Part shown: positions 36,495 through 45,063 of the stretch, in pieces
How positions within the stretch are numbered: the stretch's first letter is position 1
How the letters are laid out: every line of letters starts with the position of its first letter
DNA from: Candidatus Tidjanibacter faecipullorum
Lineage (GTDB): Bacteria; Bacteroidota; Bacteroidia; Bacteroidales; Rikenellaceae
Assembly: GCA_019116245.1 (NCBI GenBank)
Contig: DXCC01000029.1
Location: forward strand, 1-57,973
Length of the DNA: 57,973 bases
Direction: 5' to 3'
Notes under the pieces: generated by a model
Database searches by the model: none
What the model was told of the DNA's origin: nothing
Seen by the model: the letters and a program-made list of their open reading frames with translations, nothing else
Program-made: the position numbers and the translations under genes

Positions 36495-36529
36495 AAAAGG
36501 AGAACGCCTTGATGCGTTCTCCTTTTTTT
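36495..36529 (+). terminator. Rho-independent terminator after the OstA-like gene
   Basis: 13-bp stem AAAAGGAGAACGC with GCGTTCTCCTTTT, six-base loop, and T run at 36523-36529. The sequence from here to 36744 holds no gene that I can support. Confidence 0.9.
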
Positions 36530-36687
36530 GTGCCGGAGCGATGGGCGGGAGAGACGGTTGTCGGGGCCCCGGTGCTGGCGGCACATGGACGGCGAAAGGG
36601 TGGCGCCGGAACCGGAAGGCCATGGCGCCGGCGGGCGGTGGTGCGGTAGGCAGGAAGTGTGGGTATGGCGAGCGGGGAAAAAACGGC

Positions 36688-36720
36688 AAGGGGCGGAGCG
36701 ACACGATCGCTCCACCCCTT
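36688..36720 (-). terminator. Terminator after the CNNM/CBS gene
   Basis: 14-bp stem (36688-36701 with 36707-36720) with one mismatch; the minus-strand tail carries a run of six T. Confidence 0.7.
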
Positions 36721-36744
36721 GGCCGCCTGTTGGCGTACGCCGGT

Positions 36745-38031
36745 CTATTCGGCAGCGGTTTGCTGCGGATGATAGGTGGCCAGAATCTTGTCGATACGGG
36801 CGCCGTCCATGTCGACCACCTCGAAATCGAAGTCGTGCCAGCGGAGCTTCTCGCCCGTGGCGGGAATGTGTTCCAGCTCGTCGAGCAGCAGGCCGCTCAG
36901 GGTGTTGTAGTCGTACTCCCGATAGAGATCCTCCAGGTCGAAATGTTCGAGAAAATTGTAGAACGAGCACTGTCCGTCCACCAGCCAGCTGCCATCCTCG
37001 CGGCGTACCATGTCGGCCTCTTCGCCCTCTTCGGGCACCTCGCCCACGAGGGCTTCCATGATGTCCTTCAGCGTGATGATGCCCTGCATCTCGCCGAATT
37101 CGTTGATGATGAGACCGTATTTCGAGTTGGTCTGCTTGAACTCCTCCAGCGCCGAGTAGACGCTCTGGTTCTCGGGCAGGAAGTTCGGCTGGCGCACCAG
37201 CCCCTCCAGCCGGAAGTCGTCGGCGTAGATGCGGCCGAAGAGATCCTTCATGTAGACCACGCCGATCGGCTCGTCGGGTTTGCCGGCCGAGACGGGGTAG
37301 ACGTCGTGCATGTCGCCGCACACCTTGTCCATAAGGACGGTCGGCGTGTCGTGTACGTCCAGCCAGACCAGGTCGCTGCGGTGGGTCATGATGGAGTCGA
37401 CGGTGCGGTCGCCCAGGTTGAAGACCCGTTCGACGATGTCGTGTTCCACCTCCTGCACCTCGCCCGTGTCGCGCCCCTCCTTGACGATTGCCTTGATTTC
37501 ATCTTCGGTGATGCGGTTGTCGGCATGCTTGTCCAGTCCGATGAGCTTCACCACGAGGGCGGTGCTTTTGGCCAGCAGCCACACGAAGGGAGCAGTCAGC
37601 CACGACAGGAAGCGCATGGGGCGGGCCACCGATTTGGAGACGGATTCGGCGCGTCCCAGTCCGATCCGTTTCGGGACCAGCTCGCCGAATATGAGGGTGA
37701 GGTAGGTGACGGCAATGACGATGATGCCCTTGGCAAGGCCGAGCGCATAGGGGGCCAGTCCGTTGATGCGGCCGATGACGACGGCGAAGTCGGAGGCCAG
37801 CTTTTCGCCGGAGTAGAGACCGGTCAGGATACCGATCAGCGTGATGCCGATCTGCACGGTCGAGAGGAACCGGTCGGGGGCGGCAGCCAGCGACAGGGCG
37901 GCCTTGGCCGTTTTGCTGCCTGCCTTGGCTTCCGATTCCAGGCGGGTCTTGCGGGCCGACACCACGGCCATCTCCGACATGGAGAGAATGCCGTTCAGCA
38001 GAATCAGAAGCAGAATGATGACAATTTCCAT
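36745..38031 (-). CDS. Hemolysin-family CNNM/CBS-domain transporter (CorC_HlyC)
   Basis: 428 aa. An N-terminal CNNM membrane domain (residues 1-~185) with segments at about 1-20, 55-75, 90-125 and 140-165 and the motif FGELVPKRIGL. Two CBS domains follow (~205-330; RTVDSIMTHRSDLVWLD, YGLIINEFGEMQGIITLKDIME), then a CorC_HlyC domain (~345-428). Members of this family move magnesium or cobalt, or control such transport; the hemolysin name is historical. A TATCTTTG -7 element lies 140 bp upstream. Confidence 0.92.
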   Translation of the reverse strand: MEIVIILLLILLNGILSMSEMAVVSARKTRLESEAKAGSKTAKAALSLAAAPDRFLSTVQIGITLIGILTGLYSGEKLASDFAVVIGRINGLAPYALGLAKGIIVIAVTYLTLIFGELVPKRIGLGRAESVSKSVARPMRFLSWLTAPFVWLLAKSTALVVKLIGLDKHADNRITEDEIKAIVKEGRDTGEVQEVEHDIVERVFNLGDRTVDSIMTHRSDLVWLDVHDTPTVLMDKVCGDMHDVYPVSAGKPDEPIGVVYMKDLFGRIYADDFRLEGLVRQPNFLPENQSVYSALEEFKQTNSKYGLIINEFGEMQGIITLKDIMEALVGEVPEEGEEADMVRREDGSWLVDGQCSFYNFLEHFDLEDLYREYDYNTLSGLLLDELEHIPATGEKLRWHDFDFEVVDMDGARIDKILATYHPQQTAAE

Positions 38032-38170
38032 TGTGTGTTAAAGGTGATTGAACAGGGATATAACAATACGGGGCATGGCGACCTCCGGGGAGGTGCCGTG
38101 CCCTGCGCTGGTTTCGTTGCGTCGTATGTTTTCTCGCGGTTTTGCGGTCGTAGCGTTTAAGTCAACCCTG

Positions 38171-38178
38171 CAAAGATA
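38171..38178 (-). promoter_or_regulatory. Promoter -7 element (TATCTTTG) of the CNNM/CBS gene
   Basis: TAnnTTTG match on the minus strand, 140 bp upstream of the gene and just past the xerD stop. Confidence 0.5.
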
Positions 38179-38232
38179 ATACGATTTTCGGGAAACATGT
38201 ATTTCCCGTCCGGCTTTTGCATGGCAGGGGGG

Positions 38233-39153
38233 TCAGCCTCGCCGCGAGCGTTTGCCCAGCGGGTGGAACTCGTTGACGGCCGAGTGGAGATGGCCCGTGT
38301 CGAGGTGGGTGTAGATTTCGGTCGTGGTGATGGATTCGTGGCCGAGCAGGGCCTGCACCTGCCGGATGTTGGCGCCGCCCTGCAGCAGGTGGGTGGCAAA
38401 ACTGTGGCGGAAGGTGTGGGGGCTGACCGCCTTGTCGATGCCGGCAGCAGCCACGGCCTCCTTGATGATGTTGAACACCATGACCCGCGAGAGCGGCCGT
38501 CCGCGCCGGTTGAGAAAGACGGTGTCGGCCGATGCGGCGTCGGCCGGTTGGGGCCGCTCGTAGCGGAGGTAGTTGTCGATCTGGTGGCGGCAGACCTCGC
38601 CCATGGGGATCAGCCGCTGCTTGTCGCCCTTGCCCCGTACGCGTAGGTAGCCTTCGTCGAGGAAGAGGTCGGATATGCGGAGTGTCACCAGCTCCGAGAC
38701 CCGCAGCCCGCAACTGTAGAGGGTTTCGATGATGGCCCGGTTGCGGTAGCCCTGCGGCGCCGACAGGTCGATGGCGCCGAGAATGGCCTCGACCTCGTCG
38801 ATCGTGAGCGTGTCGGGCAGGTATTGGCCCGTTTTGGGGTGTTCGACCAGGACCGTTGGGGATTGGGCGATGCGGTCGGTGCGCAGCAGGAAGTCGAAAA
38901 AACTGTTCAGCCCGCTCAGCATGCGGCTTTGGGAGCGTTTCTCCATGCCCTCCTCGAACAGTTCGGCCAGGTAGGCCTCGATCAGCTCCCGCGTCACGTC
39001 GGCGGGTGCGGTGCCGGGGGCATGGACGGCCAGATAGTCCGCGAAACGCTGCACGTCGTGGACATAGGCTTCGACCGTGTTGTCCGACATGCGGCGTTCG
39101 AGCTTGAGGTAAACGGCATAGTGCCGGATATGTTCCTGCCAGAGAGGTTCCAT
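38233..39153 (-). CDS. xerD: Site-specific tyrosine recombinase XerD
   Basis: 306 aa from the ATG read at 39153 (MEPLWQEH). The same frame stays open up to 40518, but only as antisense of xseA, so I reject the longer form. The N-terminal SAM-like DNA-binding domain contains MSDNTVEAYVHDVQRFADYL. Catalytic residues are all present: Arg in CGLRVSEL, Lys in VRGKGDKQR, HxxR in SPHTFRHSFATHLL, His in LLGHESI and the nucleophile Tyr in TEIYTHLD. XerD resolves chromosome dimers at dif with its partner XerC. A well-spaced promoter lies just upstream. Confidence 0.95.
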   Translation of the reverse strand: MEPLWQEHIRHYAVYLKLERRMSDNTVEAYVHDVQRFADYLAVHAPGTAPADVTRELIEAYLAELFEEGMEKRSQSRMLSGLNSFFDFLLRTDRIAQSPTVLVEHPKTGQYLPDTLTIDEVEAILGAIDLSAPQGYRNRAIIETLYSCGLRVSELVTLRISDLFLDEGYLRVRGKGDKQRLIPMGEVCRHQIDNYLRYERPQPADAASADTVFLNRRGRPLSRVMVFNIIKEAVAAAGIDKAVSPHTFRHSFATHLLQGGANIRQVQALLGHESITTTEIYTHLDTGHLHSAVNEFHPLGKRSRRG

Positions 39154-39194
39154 GCGGGGTGGATCAAAGGGCGGCTTCGGGGTGTGCCGCCACT

Positions 39195-39225
39195 CAAAAA
39201 TACGGCGTTCCGGCCGATTTTGCAA
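39195..39225 (-). promoter_or_regulatory. Bacteroidetes-type promoter of xerD
   Basis: On the minus strand, TTG (39223-39225), 20-bp spacer and TATTTTTG (39195-39202), 42 bp from the start codon at 39153. Confidence 0.65.
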
Positions 39226-39270
39226 CGCTGCCGGGACGACTTTCGGGGCACGGTTATCGCAAAAATGTCG

Positions 39271-39278
39271 TAAATTTG
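39271..39278 (+). promoter_or_regulatory. Promoter -7 element (TAAATTTG) of xseA
   Basis: TAnnTTTG match 28 bp upstream of the xseA ATG; no clear -33 element. Confidence 0.45.
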
Positions 39279-39306
39279 TCCGCTTCCAGCAAATACGTTT
39301 CATCCC

Positions 39307-40620
39307 ATGGCAGTCTCCTTCATCACGTTGTCCCAGTTGCAGCAGGCCATTCGGCAGACGCTGTGCGGCGCCTTTACCGCGCCCGTGTGGATCACGGCCG
39401 AGATCGGCGAGATGAAGGTGAACGCCCGGTCGGGCCACTGCTACATGCAGCTGGTCGAGAAGGGGGGGCGCAACGGGGTGCCGCAGGCACAGGCTTCGGC
39501 CGTTATCTGGGCCGGACAGTACGGCATGCTCTCGTCCTTCTTCCGCGGGGCCACGGGGCGCAATCTGGAGGTGGGCATGCAGGTGCTGCTGCAGGTGCAG
39601 GTGTCCTATCACGAACTGTACGGCCTTTCGCTGCGGGTGACGGACATCGATCCGCTCTATACGCTGGGCGATCTCGAACGGCAGCGACAGGAGACCATTG
39701 CGCGGCTCAAGGAGGACGGGGTGTTCGACCTGAACGGTTCGCTCGAACTGCCCCTCGTGCCGCAGCGCATTGCCGTCGTGTCGTCGGCCCAGGCGGCCGG
39801 ATACCGCGACTTCATGAAGGAGCTCGGAGGCAGTCCCTATTGCTTCCGGACGGAGCTGTTCGATGCCGTGATGCAGGGCCATGGAGCCGAAGCCTCCATC
39901 ATTGATGCCCTGGGGCGCATTGCGGCGCGTATGGACGAATTCGATGTGGTGGTGGTGATCCGTGGCGGCGGTTCGCAGAGTGACCTCAGTTTCCTGAACT
40001 CCTACCTGATCAGCTACCATATTGCCCAGTTTCCGTTGCCGGTCATTGCCGGTCTGGGACACGACAAGGACCAGAGCGTCGTGGACATGGTGGCCGCCCG
40101 GTCGCTCAAGACCCCGACGGCGGCCGCAGCCTTCCTGGTGGATCGGCTGGCCGATTTCGATGCGTCGCTGGCTTCGCTGGGGCAGGCGATCGGCAATCGG
40201 GCCGTACAGGTGCTGGAGCAGCATCGCAAGGAAGTGATGCTGGTGGGAACGCTGCTGCGCGAGCGGGTGGCTGCCGTGCGCATGCGGGCTGGCTGGCGGC
40301 TCCAGTCGGCCGGGGAGACGATGCGGGCACAGATCCGGCGGCTGATGCGGGACGGGGTGATGCGCCTCGATGCGGCATCGGTGCAGCTGCGCGAACGGAC
40401 GGAGCGGATCTTTGCCGCCGAACGGCTGCGGCTGGAACAGGCCGGCCGGCTGGTCGGGATTGCCGATCCGCAGCGGATTCTGGCGCGCGGCTTTGCGGTG
40501 GTGCGCCGCGGGGGGCATGCGCTCACCGATGCGTCGGCCGTACGGAAGGGGGAACGCCTGGAGGTGACCCTGCAGAAAGGAAAGCTAATCGTAGAAGTAA
40601 TCGATCATGAAAAAGAATGA
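39307..40620 (+). CDS. xseA: Exodeoxyribonuclease VII large subunit
   Basis: 437 aa. N-terminal OB-fold (residues ~5-105) followed by the catalytic core with VVSSAQAAGYRDF and VVVIRGGGSQSDLSFLNSY, and a long helical region (~255-385) ending in the conserved RILARGFAVV. Degrades single-stranded DNA from both ends with XseB. It overlaps xseB by 14 bp. Confidence 0.95.
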   Translation: MAVSFITLSQLQQAIRQTLCGAFTAPVWITAEIGEMKVNARSGHCYMQLVEKGGRNGVPQAQASAVIWAGQYGMLSSFFRGATGRNLEVGMQVLLQVQVSYHELYGLSLRVTDIDPLYTLGDLERQRQETIARLKEDGVFDLNGSLELPLVPQRIAVVSSAQAAGYRDFMKELGGSPYCFRTELFDAVMQGHGAEASIIDALGRIAARMDEFDVVVVIRGGGSQSDLSFLNSYLISYHIAQFPLPVIAGLGHDKDQSVVDMVAARSLKTPTAAAAFLVDRLADFDASLASLGQAIGNRAVQVLEQHRKEVMLVGTLLRERVAAVRMRAGWRLQSAGETMRAQIRRLMRDGVMRLDAASVQLRERTERIFAAERLRLEQAGRLVGIADPQRILARGFAVVRRGGHALTDASAVRKGERLEVTLQKGKLIVEVIDHEKE

Positions 40621-40834
40621 ACAGCCGCAGGAGATGACCTATGCGGCGGCCATGGCCGAACTGGAGTCGATCCTGGCCAAGATGAACGAACCCGATCCGG
40701 ACATTGATTCGCTGGCGCAGCAGGTGACGCGGGCCGGTGAGTTGATCCGTTTCTGCCGGGAGCGTCTGCTCAAGGCCGAAGCGGAGGTGACCGAAGCCCT
40801 GAACGGACAGGAAGAAGGCGCCCGGCAGGAATAG
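40607..40834 (+). CDS. xseB: Exodeoxyribonuclease VII small subunit
   Basis: 75 aa, helical, with MTYAAAMAELESILAKM at the start and the conserved SLAQQVTRAGELIRFCRERLLKAE. Starts 14 bp inside xseA, so translation is coupled. The small subunit coats the long helices of XseA. A little shorter than average but complete. Confidence 0.9.
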   Translation: MKKNEQPQEMTYAAAMAELESILAKMNEPDPDIDSLAQQVTRAGELIRFCRERLLKAEAEVTEALNGQEEGARQE

Positions 40835-40880
40835 TTCGGGCTTGGCCCGGAACCCCTTTGCGGGCGGCAGATAGGTATAA

Positions 40881-40928
40881 AAAAGGAGATCGTGGTCAAG
40901 CGCTCGGCTTGGGGCACGATCTCCTTTT
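40881..40928. terminator. Bidirectional terminator hairpin
   Basis: 14-bp stem AAAAGGAGATCGTG (40881-40894) with 40915-40928 and an internal CAAGC/GCTTG stem, between convergent xseB and the H1-like gene; poly-A and poly-T tails on both sides. Confidence 0.85.
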
Positions 40929-40950
40929 GTCGTCAGTGGCTCGACAGTAC

Positions 40951-41124
40951 TTATTTCGAAGCCTCGATGGATACCTTGCGGAATTCCTTGAGCATCTTCT
41001 CCAGTTCGAGCGATGCTTTGCGGGCGCGCATGCCGGCAGCTTTGTTGCCTTTTTCGGCCTGCAGATCTGCGTCCTTGATGAATTCCTCTACTTTAGCCTT
41101 GATGTCGTTGAGCAGTTTTTCCAT
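40951..41124 (-). CDS. Histone H1-like small protein (Hc1 family), 57 aa
   Basis: A short gene read on the minus strand from the ATG at 41124 to the stop at 40951-40953. The protein is 57 aa, Lys-rich and helical: MEKLLNDIKAKVEEFIKDAD, then AEKGNKAAGMRARKASLELE and MLKEFRKVSIEASK. KGNKAAGxRARKAS and FRKxSIE recur in the Hc1-like proteins of Bacteroides and relatives, which are thought to bind DNA. It has its own -7 element (41153-41160) and shares a terminator with xseB. The family call is by recognition of the motif. Confidence 0.88.
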   Translation of the reverse strand: MEKLLNDIKAKVEEFIKDADLQAEKGNKAAGMRARKASLELEKMLKEFRKVSIEASK

Positions 41125-41152
41125 GTCTTACGTTATTGGTTTTGTTTCTCTA

Positions 41153-41160
41153 CAAATGTA
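41153..41160 (-). promoter_or_regulatory. Promoter -7 element (TACATTTG) of the H1-like gene
   Basis: TAnnTTTG match 28 bp upstream of the ATG at 41124, in an AT-rich stretch typical of a strong promoter. Confidence 0.6.
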
Positions 41161-41330
41161 ATAAAAAAATTTTTTATTGATACACAAATTTTCGGTGATA
41201 ACTTCATGTATCGTTGTCACTTTCTGCACCTTTCCCATCGAGTGTATCGTCATGCCGGGCTGACGGGTGTGTAGGGCAGATCGCGGTTGCTCCCGGCCCG
41301 CGGACGGGTCGGAGCGGGGTTCCGGACCGG

Positions 41331-41681
41331 TTACTGCCCCGCGTCCCGCAAGCGTCGGAGACGTTCCCTGGCCTCCGGCGCATGGCGGAAAACCGCCTCG
41401 ACGGTCGGGCACGTCTCCATCTCCGGACATGCTCCGCAGGTGGCGTGGCCCCTCCGGACGGCACACTGCCGGATGGCGCACAGGGCACAGTAGGCAAACT
41501 TCGCCCCCTCGGTGCGGCATCCCGTGCAACAGATCGTCTCGGGCGTAATCTCCGGGGCTTGATTCATTGCGCTCCAGCGGCGGGCCGTTTCGTTCCGCAG
41601 GACCTCGTCGCCGGTCAGCGTGGCGATGCGGGCGTCGCATTGGGAGCAGTCCAGTCCGCAGCAGGCAATCAGGGTATGCAT
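41331..41681 (-). CDS. DUF3795 domain-containing protein
   Basis: 116 aa, Cys-rich. Begins with IACCGLDCSQCDA (cysteines 7, 8, 12, 15), then TICCTGC, AYCALCAIRQCAV and CGACPEMETC. This CCGLxCxxC pattern is typical of DUF3795, small proteins in anaerobes that probably bind a metal or Fe-S cluster. No signal peptide. Function unknown. The space to the H1-like gene (41125-41330) holds that gene's promoter and nothing else I can support. Confidence 0.82.
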   Translation of the reverse strand: MHTLIACCGLDCSQCDARIATLTGDEVLRNETARRWSAMNQAPEITPETICCTGCRTEGAKFAYCALCAIRQCAVRRGHATCGACPEMETCPTVEAVFRHAPEARERLRRLRDAGQ

Positions 41682-41754
41682 GGCGTGAGCTTTTGCCGCA
41701 AGATACGGAAAAATTCCTGACCGGCGGGGGTAGGGCAGTGGCCCGGATCACAAA

Positions 41755-41786
41755 AAAAAGCGGACGCAACCTTGCGTCCGCTTTTT
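41755..41786 (-). terminator. Terminator after glyA
   Basis: 15-bp stem AAAAAGCGGACGCAA (41755-41769) with 41772-41786; long A run on the left gives a T run on the minus strand. Confidence 0.85.
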
Positions 41787-41805
41787 CGTAAGTGACTGTT
41801 TTCGA

Positions 41806-43086
41806 CTACCAGGCGAAGAGCGGGTAGTCTGCCATCAGTTTGTGCACCTCCTCGCGGACAGCGGCGATCGTGTCGGGGTTGTCGATGTCGGAGAGTACAC
41901 GGTCGATCAGGCTTACGATGTAGTCCATCTTGTCCTCTTTCAGACCGCGGGTCGTGATAGCCGGCGTACCGATGCGGATACCGGAGGTGAGGAACGGCGA
42001 ACGGGTGTCGAACGGCACCATGTTCTTGTTCGTCGTGATGTCGGCCTCAACGAGCGTGCGCTCGGCCTTCTTACCCGACAGTTCCGGGAATTTGGTACGC
42101 AGGTCGATCAGCATCAGGTGGTTGTCCGTACCGTTCGATACGAGCTTGTAACCGCGTTTCATGAATGCCTCGGCCATCGCGGCGGCATTCTTCTTCACCT
42201 GGGCCTGGTATACTTTGTATTCGGGCTGAAGCGCCTCGCCGAAGGCAACGGCCTTGGCTGCGATGACGTGCTCCAGCGGACCGCCCTGAACGCCCGGGAA
42301 TACCGACGAGTTCAGCACGGCGGACATCTTCTTGATCTCGCCCTTCGGCGTCTTGATGCCCCAGGGGTTGTCGAAATCCTTGCCCATCAGGATGATACCG
42401 CCACGCGGACCACGCAGGGTCTTGTGCGTCGTGGAGGTGACGATGTGGGCGTATTTTACCGGGTTCTTGAGCAGACCGGCAGCGATCAGACCGGCCGTGT
42501 GGGCCATGTCGATCATCAGCAGGGCGCCTACCTTGTCGGCAATTGCGCGCATGCGCTCGTAGTCCCATTCACGGCAGTAGGCCGATGCACCGCCGACGAT
42601 CAGTTTCGGCTTGTGCTCCATGGCCAGTTCCTCCATGGCGTCGTAGTCGATCGTACCGGTTTCGGGGCTGACCTTGTAGCCTACGGCCTTGTAGAGGATA
42701 CCCGACATGTTGACGGGCGAACCGTGCGAAAGGTGACCGCCGTGTGCCAGGTCGAGGCCCATGAAGGTGTCGCCCGGTTTCAGAACGGCCATGAAAACGG
42801 CCATGTTGGCCTGGGCACCCGAGTGGGGCTGTACGTTGGCGTATTCGGCGCCGTAGAGTTCGCACAGACGGTCGATGGCAAGCTGCTCGACTTTGTCCAC
42901 TACCTGGCAACCGCCGTAGTAACGGGCATTCGGGTAACCTTCGGCATACTTGTTCGTGAGCACCGAACCCATGGCCTGCATCACTTCGTCGCTGACGAAG
43001 TTCTCGGAAGCGATCAGTTCGATACCGTGAAGCTGACGCTGTTTTTCCTGTTCGATAAGATCGAACACCTGAGTGTCTCTTTTCAT
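41806..43086 (-). CDS. glyA: Serine hydroxymethyltransferase
   Basis: 426 aa from the ATG read at 43086 ([11 protein letters not shown]); the open frame extends to 43155 but homology begins here. Interconverts serine and glycine with tetrahydrofolate. Motifs: [41 protein letters not shown], and [15 protein letters not shown] with the PLP lysine. The C-terminal LxTxGxRIGTPA appears as [24 protein letters not shown] -7 element lies upstream on the minus strand. Confidence 0.97.
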   Translation of the reverse strand: MKRDTQVFDLIEQEKQRQLHGIELIASENFVSDEVMQAMGSVLTNKYAEGYPNARYYGGCQVVDKVEQLAIDRLCELYGAEYANVQPHSGAQANMAVFMAVLKPGDTFMGLDLAHGGHLSHGSPVNMSGILYKAVGYKVSPETGTIDYDAMEELAMEHKPKLIVGGASAYCREWDYERMRAIADKVGALLMIDMAHTAGLIAAGLLKNPVKYAHIVTSTTHKTLRGPRGGIILMGKDFDNPWGIKTPKGEIKKMSAVLNSSVFPGVQGGPLEHVIAAKAVAFGEALQPEYKVYQAQVKKNAAAMAEAFMKRGYKLVSNGTDNHLMLIDLRTKFPELSGKKAERTLVEADITTNKNMVPFDTRSPFLTSGIRIGTPAITTRGLKEDKMDYIVSLIDRVLSDIDNPDTIAAVREEVHKLMADYPLFAW

Positions 43087-43160
43087 TGAGATGTGATATT
43101 GTTTGTGTGTACGTCCGATTGACGGCGAGGGCCGCCTTCTGGTGCGGCATCGCATCTTTG

Positions 43161-43168
43161 CAAAGATA
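43161..43168 (-). promoter_or_regulatory. Promoter -7 element (TATCTTTG) of glyA
   Basis: TAnnTTTG match 74 bp upstream of glyA; it sits in the near-palindrome CATCTTTGCAAAGATA. Confidence 0.55.
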
Positions 43169-43265
43169 ACCTTTTTCGGCGAACGGCGTACGTTGCGGCT
43201 GTTTTTTTTGTCGGCCGCGGTCCCGGCTGAAGCGGGTCAGCGCCGGCCGGGGCGGGCAAAAGCAG

Positions 43266-43305
43266 GGGCGGCGTTCCGGGAAGCATCTTCCCCGGAGCAC
43301 CGCCC
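43266..43305 (-). terminator. Hairpin after the outer-membrane protein gene
   Basis: Long imperfect GC-rich hairpin around a CAT loop (43284-43286), just downstream of the minus-strand gene ending at 43323; only a weak T tail. Confidence 0.5.
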
Positions 43306-43322
43306 GCAGGATGGCGAGCCGG

Positions 43323-44069
43323 TCAGAAGTGGATCTCCAGACCGATCGACAGAAAATGGTATAGGGCGAAGGTATAGACGCTCTTCACGTTGCTGCCTCC
43401 TTCGATGAGCCGGTAGCCGGCCAGGATGCCGATGTTGGGATGAACGTCGTATTTGACGCCTGCGAAGATATCCTCCGCGCGGCCATATTTGGAGACCAGT
43501 CCGTCACCGTAGCTGTAGACGGTCAGGGCGGAAATCGGCGTCCAGCCGATGTAGTAGGAGATCAGCGGGACGACGCCCAGGTTGTAGAATTCGCTGTGCT
43601 GGTTGTCGCCGGTCAGGGCCACCATGGCGTCGCGCAGCAGGGCTGTGGCACCCAGCTCCAGCTGGAATTTGGGGCGGTTGACCAGCCGGTAACGGTAGGA
43701 GAGGCGGTAGGTGTCGAACCGGTAGAGGGCATCGATGGAGGAACCCGTGGCGAAGAGGGCCTGGTTGAAGTGGATCGGTTCGGAGGCGTGGCCGGTGAAA
43801 TTCTCGCGGACGAAGACAGCGGCCAGCATGATGTGGTGGCGCCGGTAGGCATACTCGAATTCGACGCGCGGGGCAAAGACGGCCGCACTGGTGCGGTGCA
43901 GATCGCCGGGCAGCGAGAGGAGGGTGCCGTCGCTGTTGTTGGGGCAGCGGATGTCGTTGTTGGCGCCGACAGCGACCTGCGGATAGAGGCGCAGCCGGAA
44001 GTCGGACTGGGCGGAAAGGGTGCCTGCCAGGCCGAGCAGGCAGAAGATCAGCAAGTAAAGTTTTCTCAT
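43323..44069 (-). CDS. Outer-membrane beta-barrel hypothetical protein
   Basis: 248 aa from the ATG read at 44069 (MRKLYLLIF), preferred over a longer frame that has no signal. Signal peptide 1-20 (ending SAQ). The mature part is made of alternating amphipathic strands (RLRLYPQVAVGAN, RVEFEYAYRRHHIML, YRLSYRYRLVNRP, KYDVHPNIGILAGYRL) and ends in an aromatic residue (IHF), as expected for outer-membrane insertion. No family is recognised. Divergent from fabG. Confidence 0.75.
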   Translation of the reverse strand: MRKLYLLIFCLLGLAGTLSAQSDFRLRLYPQVAVGANNDIRCPNNSDGTLLSLPGDLHRTSAAVFAPRVEFEYAYRRHHIMLAAVFVRENFTGHASEPIHFNQALFATGSSIDALYRFDTYRLSYRYRLVNRPKFQLELGATALLRDAMVALTGDNQHSEFYNLGVVPLISYYIGWTPISALTVYSYGDGLVSKYGRAEDIFAGVKYDVHPNIGILAGYRLIEGGSNVKSVYTFALYHFLSIGLEIHF

Positions 44070-44196
44070 GATACAGTATTTTAGTGTGTCGCGCAGGTGT
44101 TTCCTGCGTTTATCGGATGAAATGCAAATATTGCGCCAGACCGCCGTGCGGCCGGAGCGCGGGCGGCATTTTGTGTGGCGATTTTCCAAAAAAGTG

Positions 44197-44204
44197 TATC
44201 TTTG
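44197..44204 (+). promoter_or_regulatory. Promoter -7 element (TATCTTTG) of fabG
   Basis: TAnnTTTG match 33 bp upstream of the fabG ATG; a TTG at 44171-44173 is slightly too far for a standard -33. Confidence 0.55.
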
Positions 44205-44237
44205 CCTTATAAACAGTTACCTAAACTTTCGATTATC

Positions 44238-44984
44238 ATGAAATTACTTGAAGGAAAAGTCGCTGTGGTGACGGGAGCTGCGCGCGGTATCGGCCGTGCG
44301 GTCGCCCTCTGCTTCGCACAGAACGGCGCCGACATCGCTTTTACGGATCTGGCCATCGACGACAATGCCAAGAATACGGAGAACGAAATACTTGCTCTGG
44401 GCGTGCGCTGCAAGGCCTACGCTTCCAATGCCGCCGACTTCCAGCAGACCCATGAGGTGGTTGACCAGATCATGAAGGATTTCGGCCGCATCGACGTGCT
44501 GGTGAACAATGCCGGCATCACCCGCGACGGCCTGATGCTCAAGATGGATGAGAAACAGTGGGATATGGTGATCAACATCAATCTCAAGTCGGCCTACAAC
44601 TTCATCCATGCCGTGACGCCGATCATGATGCGTCAGCGCGGCGGCAGCATCATCAACATGTCCTCCGTCGTGGGCGTACACGGCAATGCCAGCCAGGCCA
44701 ACTACTCGGCCTCGAAAGCCGGTATGATCGGTCTGGCCAAGTCGATCGCCCTCGAGTTGGGTTCGCGTGGCGTGCGTGCCAATGCGATCGCTCCCGGCTT
44801 CATCATTACGGAGATGACCGACAAGCTGCCCGATGCCATCAAGGCCGAGTGGAACAAGAAGATTCCGCTCCGTCGCGGCGGTACACCCGAGGAGATTGCC
44901 AAGGTGGCCCTCTTCCTGGCCAGCGACTTTTCCAGCTATGTCAGCGGTCAGGTGATCCAGGTGGACGGCGCCATGAACTCGTAG
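44238..44984 (+). CDS. fabG: 3-oxoacyl-[ACP] reductase
   Basis: 248 aa from the ATG at 44238. Short-chain dehydrogenase with cofactor motif VTGAARGIGRA, NNAG at the structural site, catalytic Ser in INMSSVVG, and YSASKAG with Tyr and Lys. NADPH-dependent second step of each fatty-acid elongation cycle. The tail SSYVSGQVIQVDGAM is typical of FabG. The gene stands alone here. Confidence 0.92.
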   Translation: MKLLEGKVAVVTGAARGIGRAVALCFAQNGADIAFTDLAIDDNAKNTENEILALGVRCKAYASNAADFQQTHEVVDQIMKDFGRIDVLVNNAGITRDGLMLKMDEKQWDMVININLKSAYNFIHAVTPIMMRQRGGSIINMSSVVGVHGNASQANYSASKAGMIGLAKSIALELGSRGVRANAIAPGFIITEMTDKLPDAIKAEWNKKIPLRRGGTPEEIAKVALFLASDFSSYVSGQVIQVDGAMNS

Positions 44985-45007
44985 CGCTGGCTCAGCCCCC
45001 GAGAAGC

Positions 45008-45042
45008 AAAAGGCCCGGCAACATTGCGTTGCCGGGCCTTTT
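45008..45042. terminator. Bidirectional terminator hairpin
   Basis: 15-bp stem AAAAGGCCCGGCAAC (45008-45022) with 45028-45042 and an ATTGC loop, flanked by A and T runs, between convergent fabG and the protease gene. Confidence 0.9.
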
Positions 45043-45063
45043 CATGGGCGGATACCGGGTCGG

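Noticed and set aside
32718-36704. 1328-codon open frame on the minus strand
   Set aside because: Covers the SurA and OstA-like genes in antisense; the composition is that of a shadow of GC-rich coding DNA.
39154-40518. N-terminal extension of XerD by 455 codons
   Set aside because: It is the antisense of xseA, crosses the divergent promoters, and XerD is complete from 39153.
40858-41274. 138-codon plus-strand frame
   Set aside because: It runs through a terminator and is antisense to the histone H1-like gene, which has the better support.
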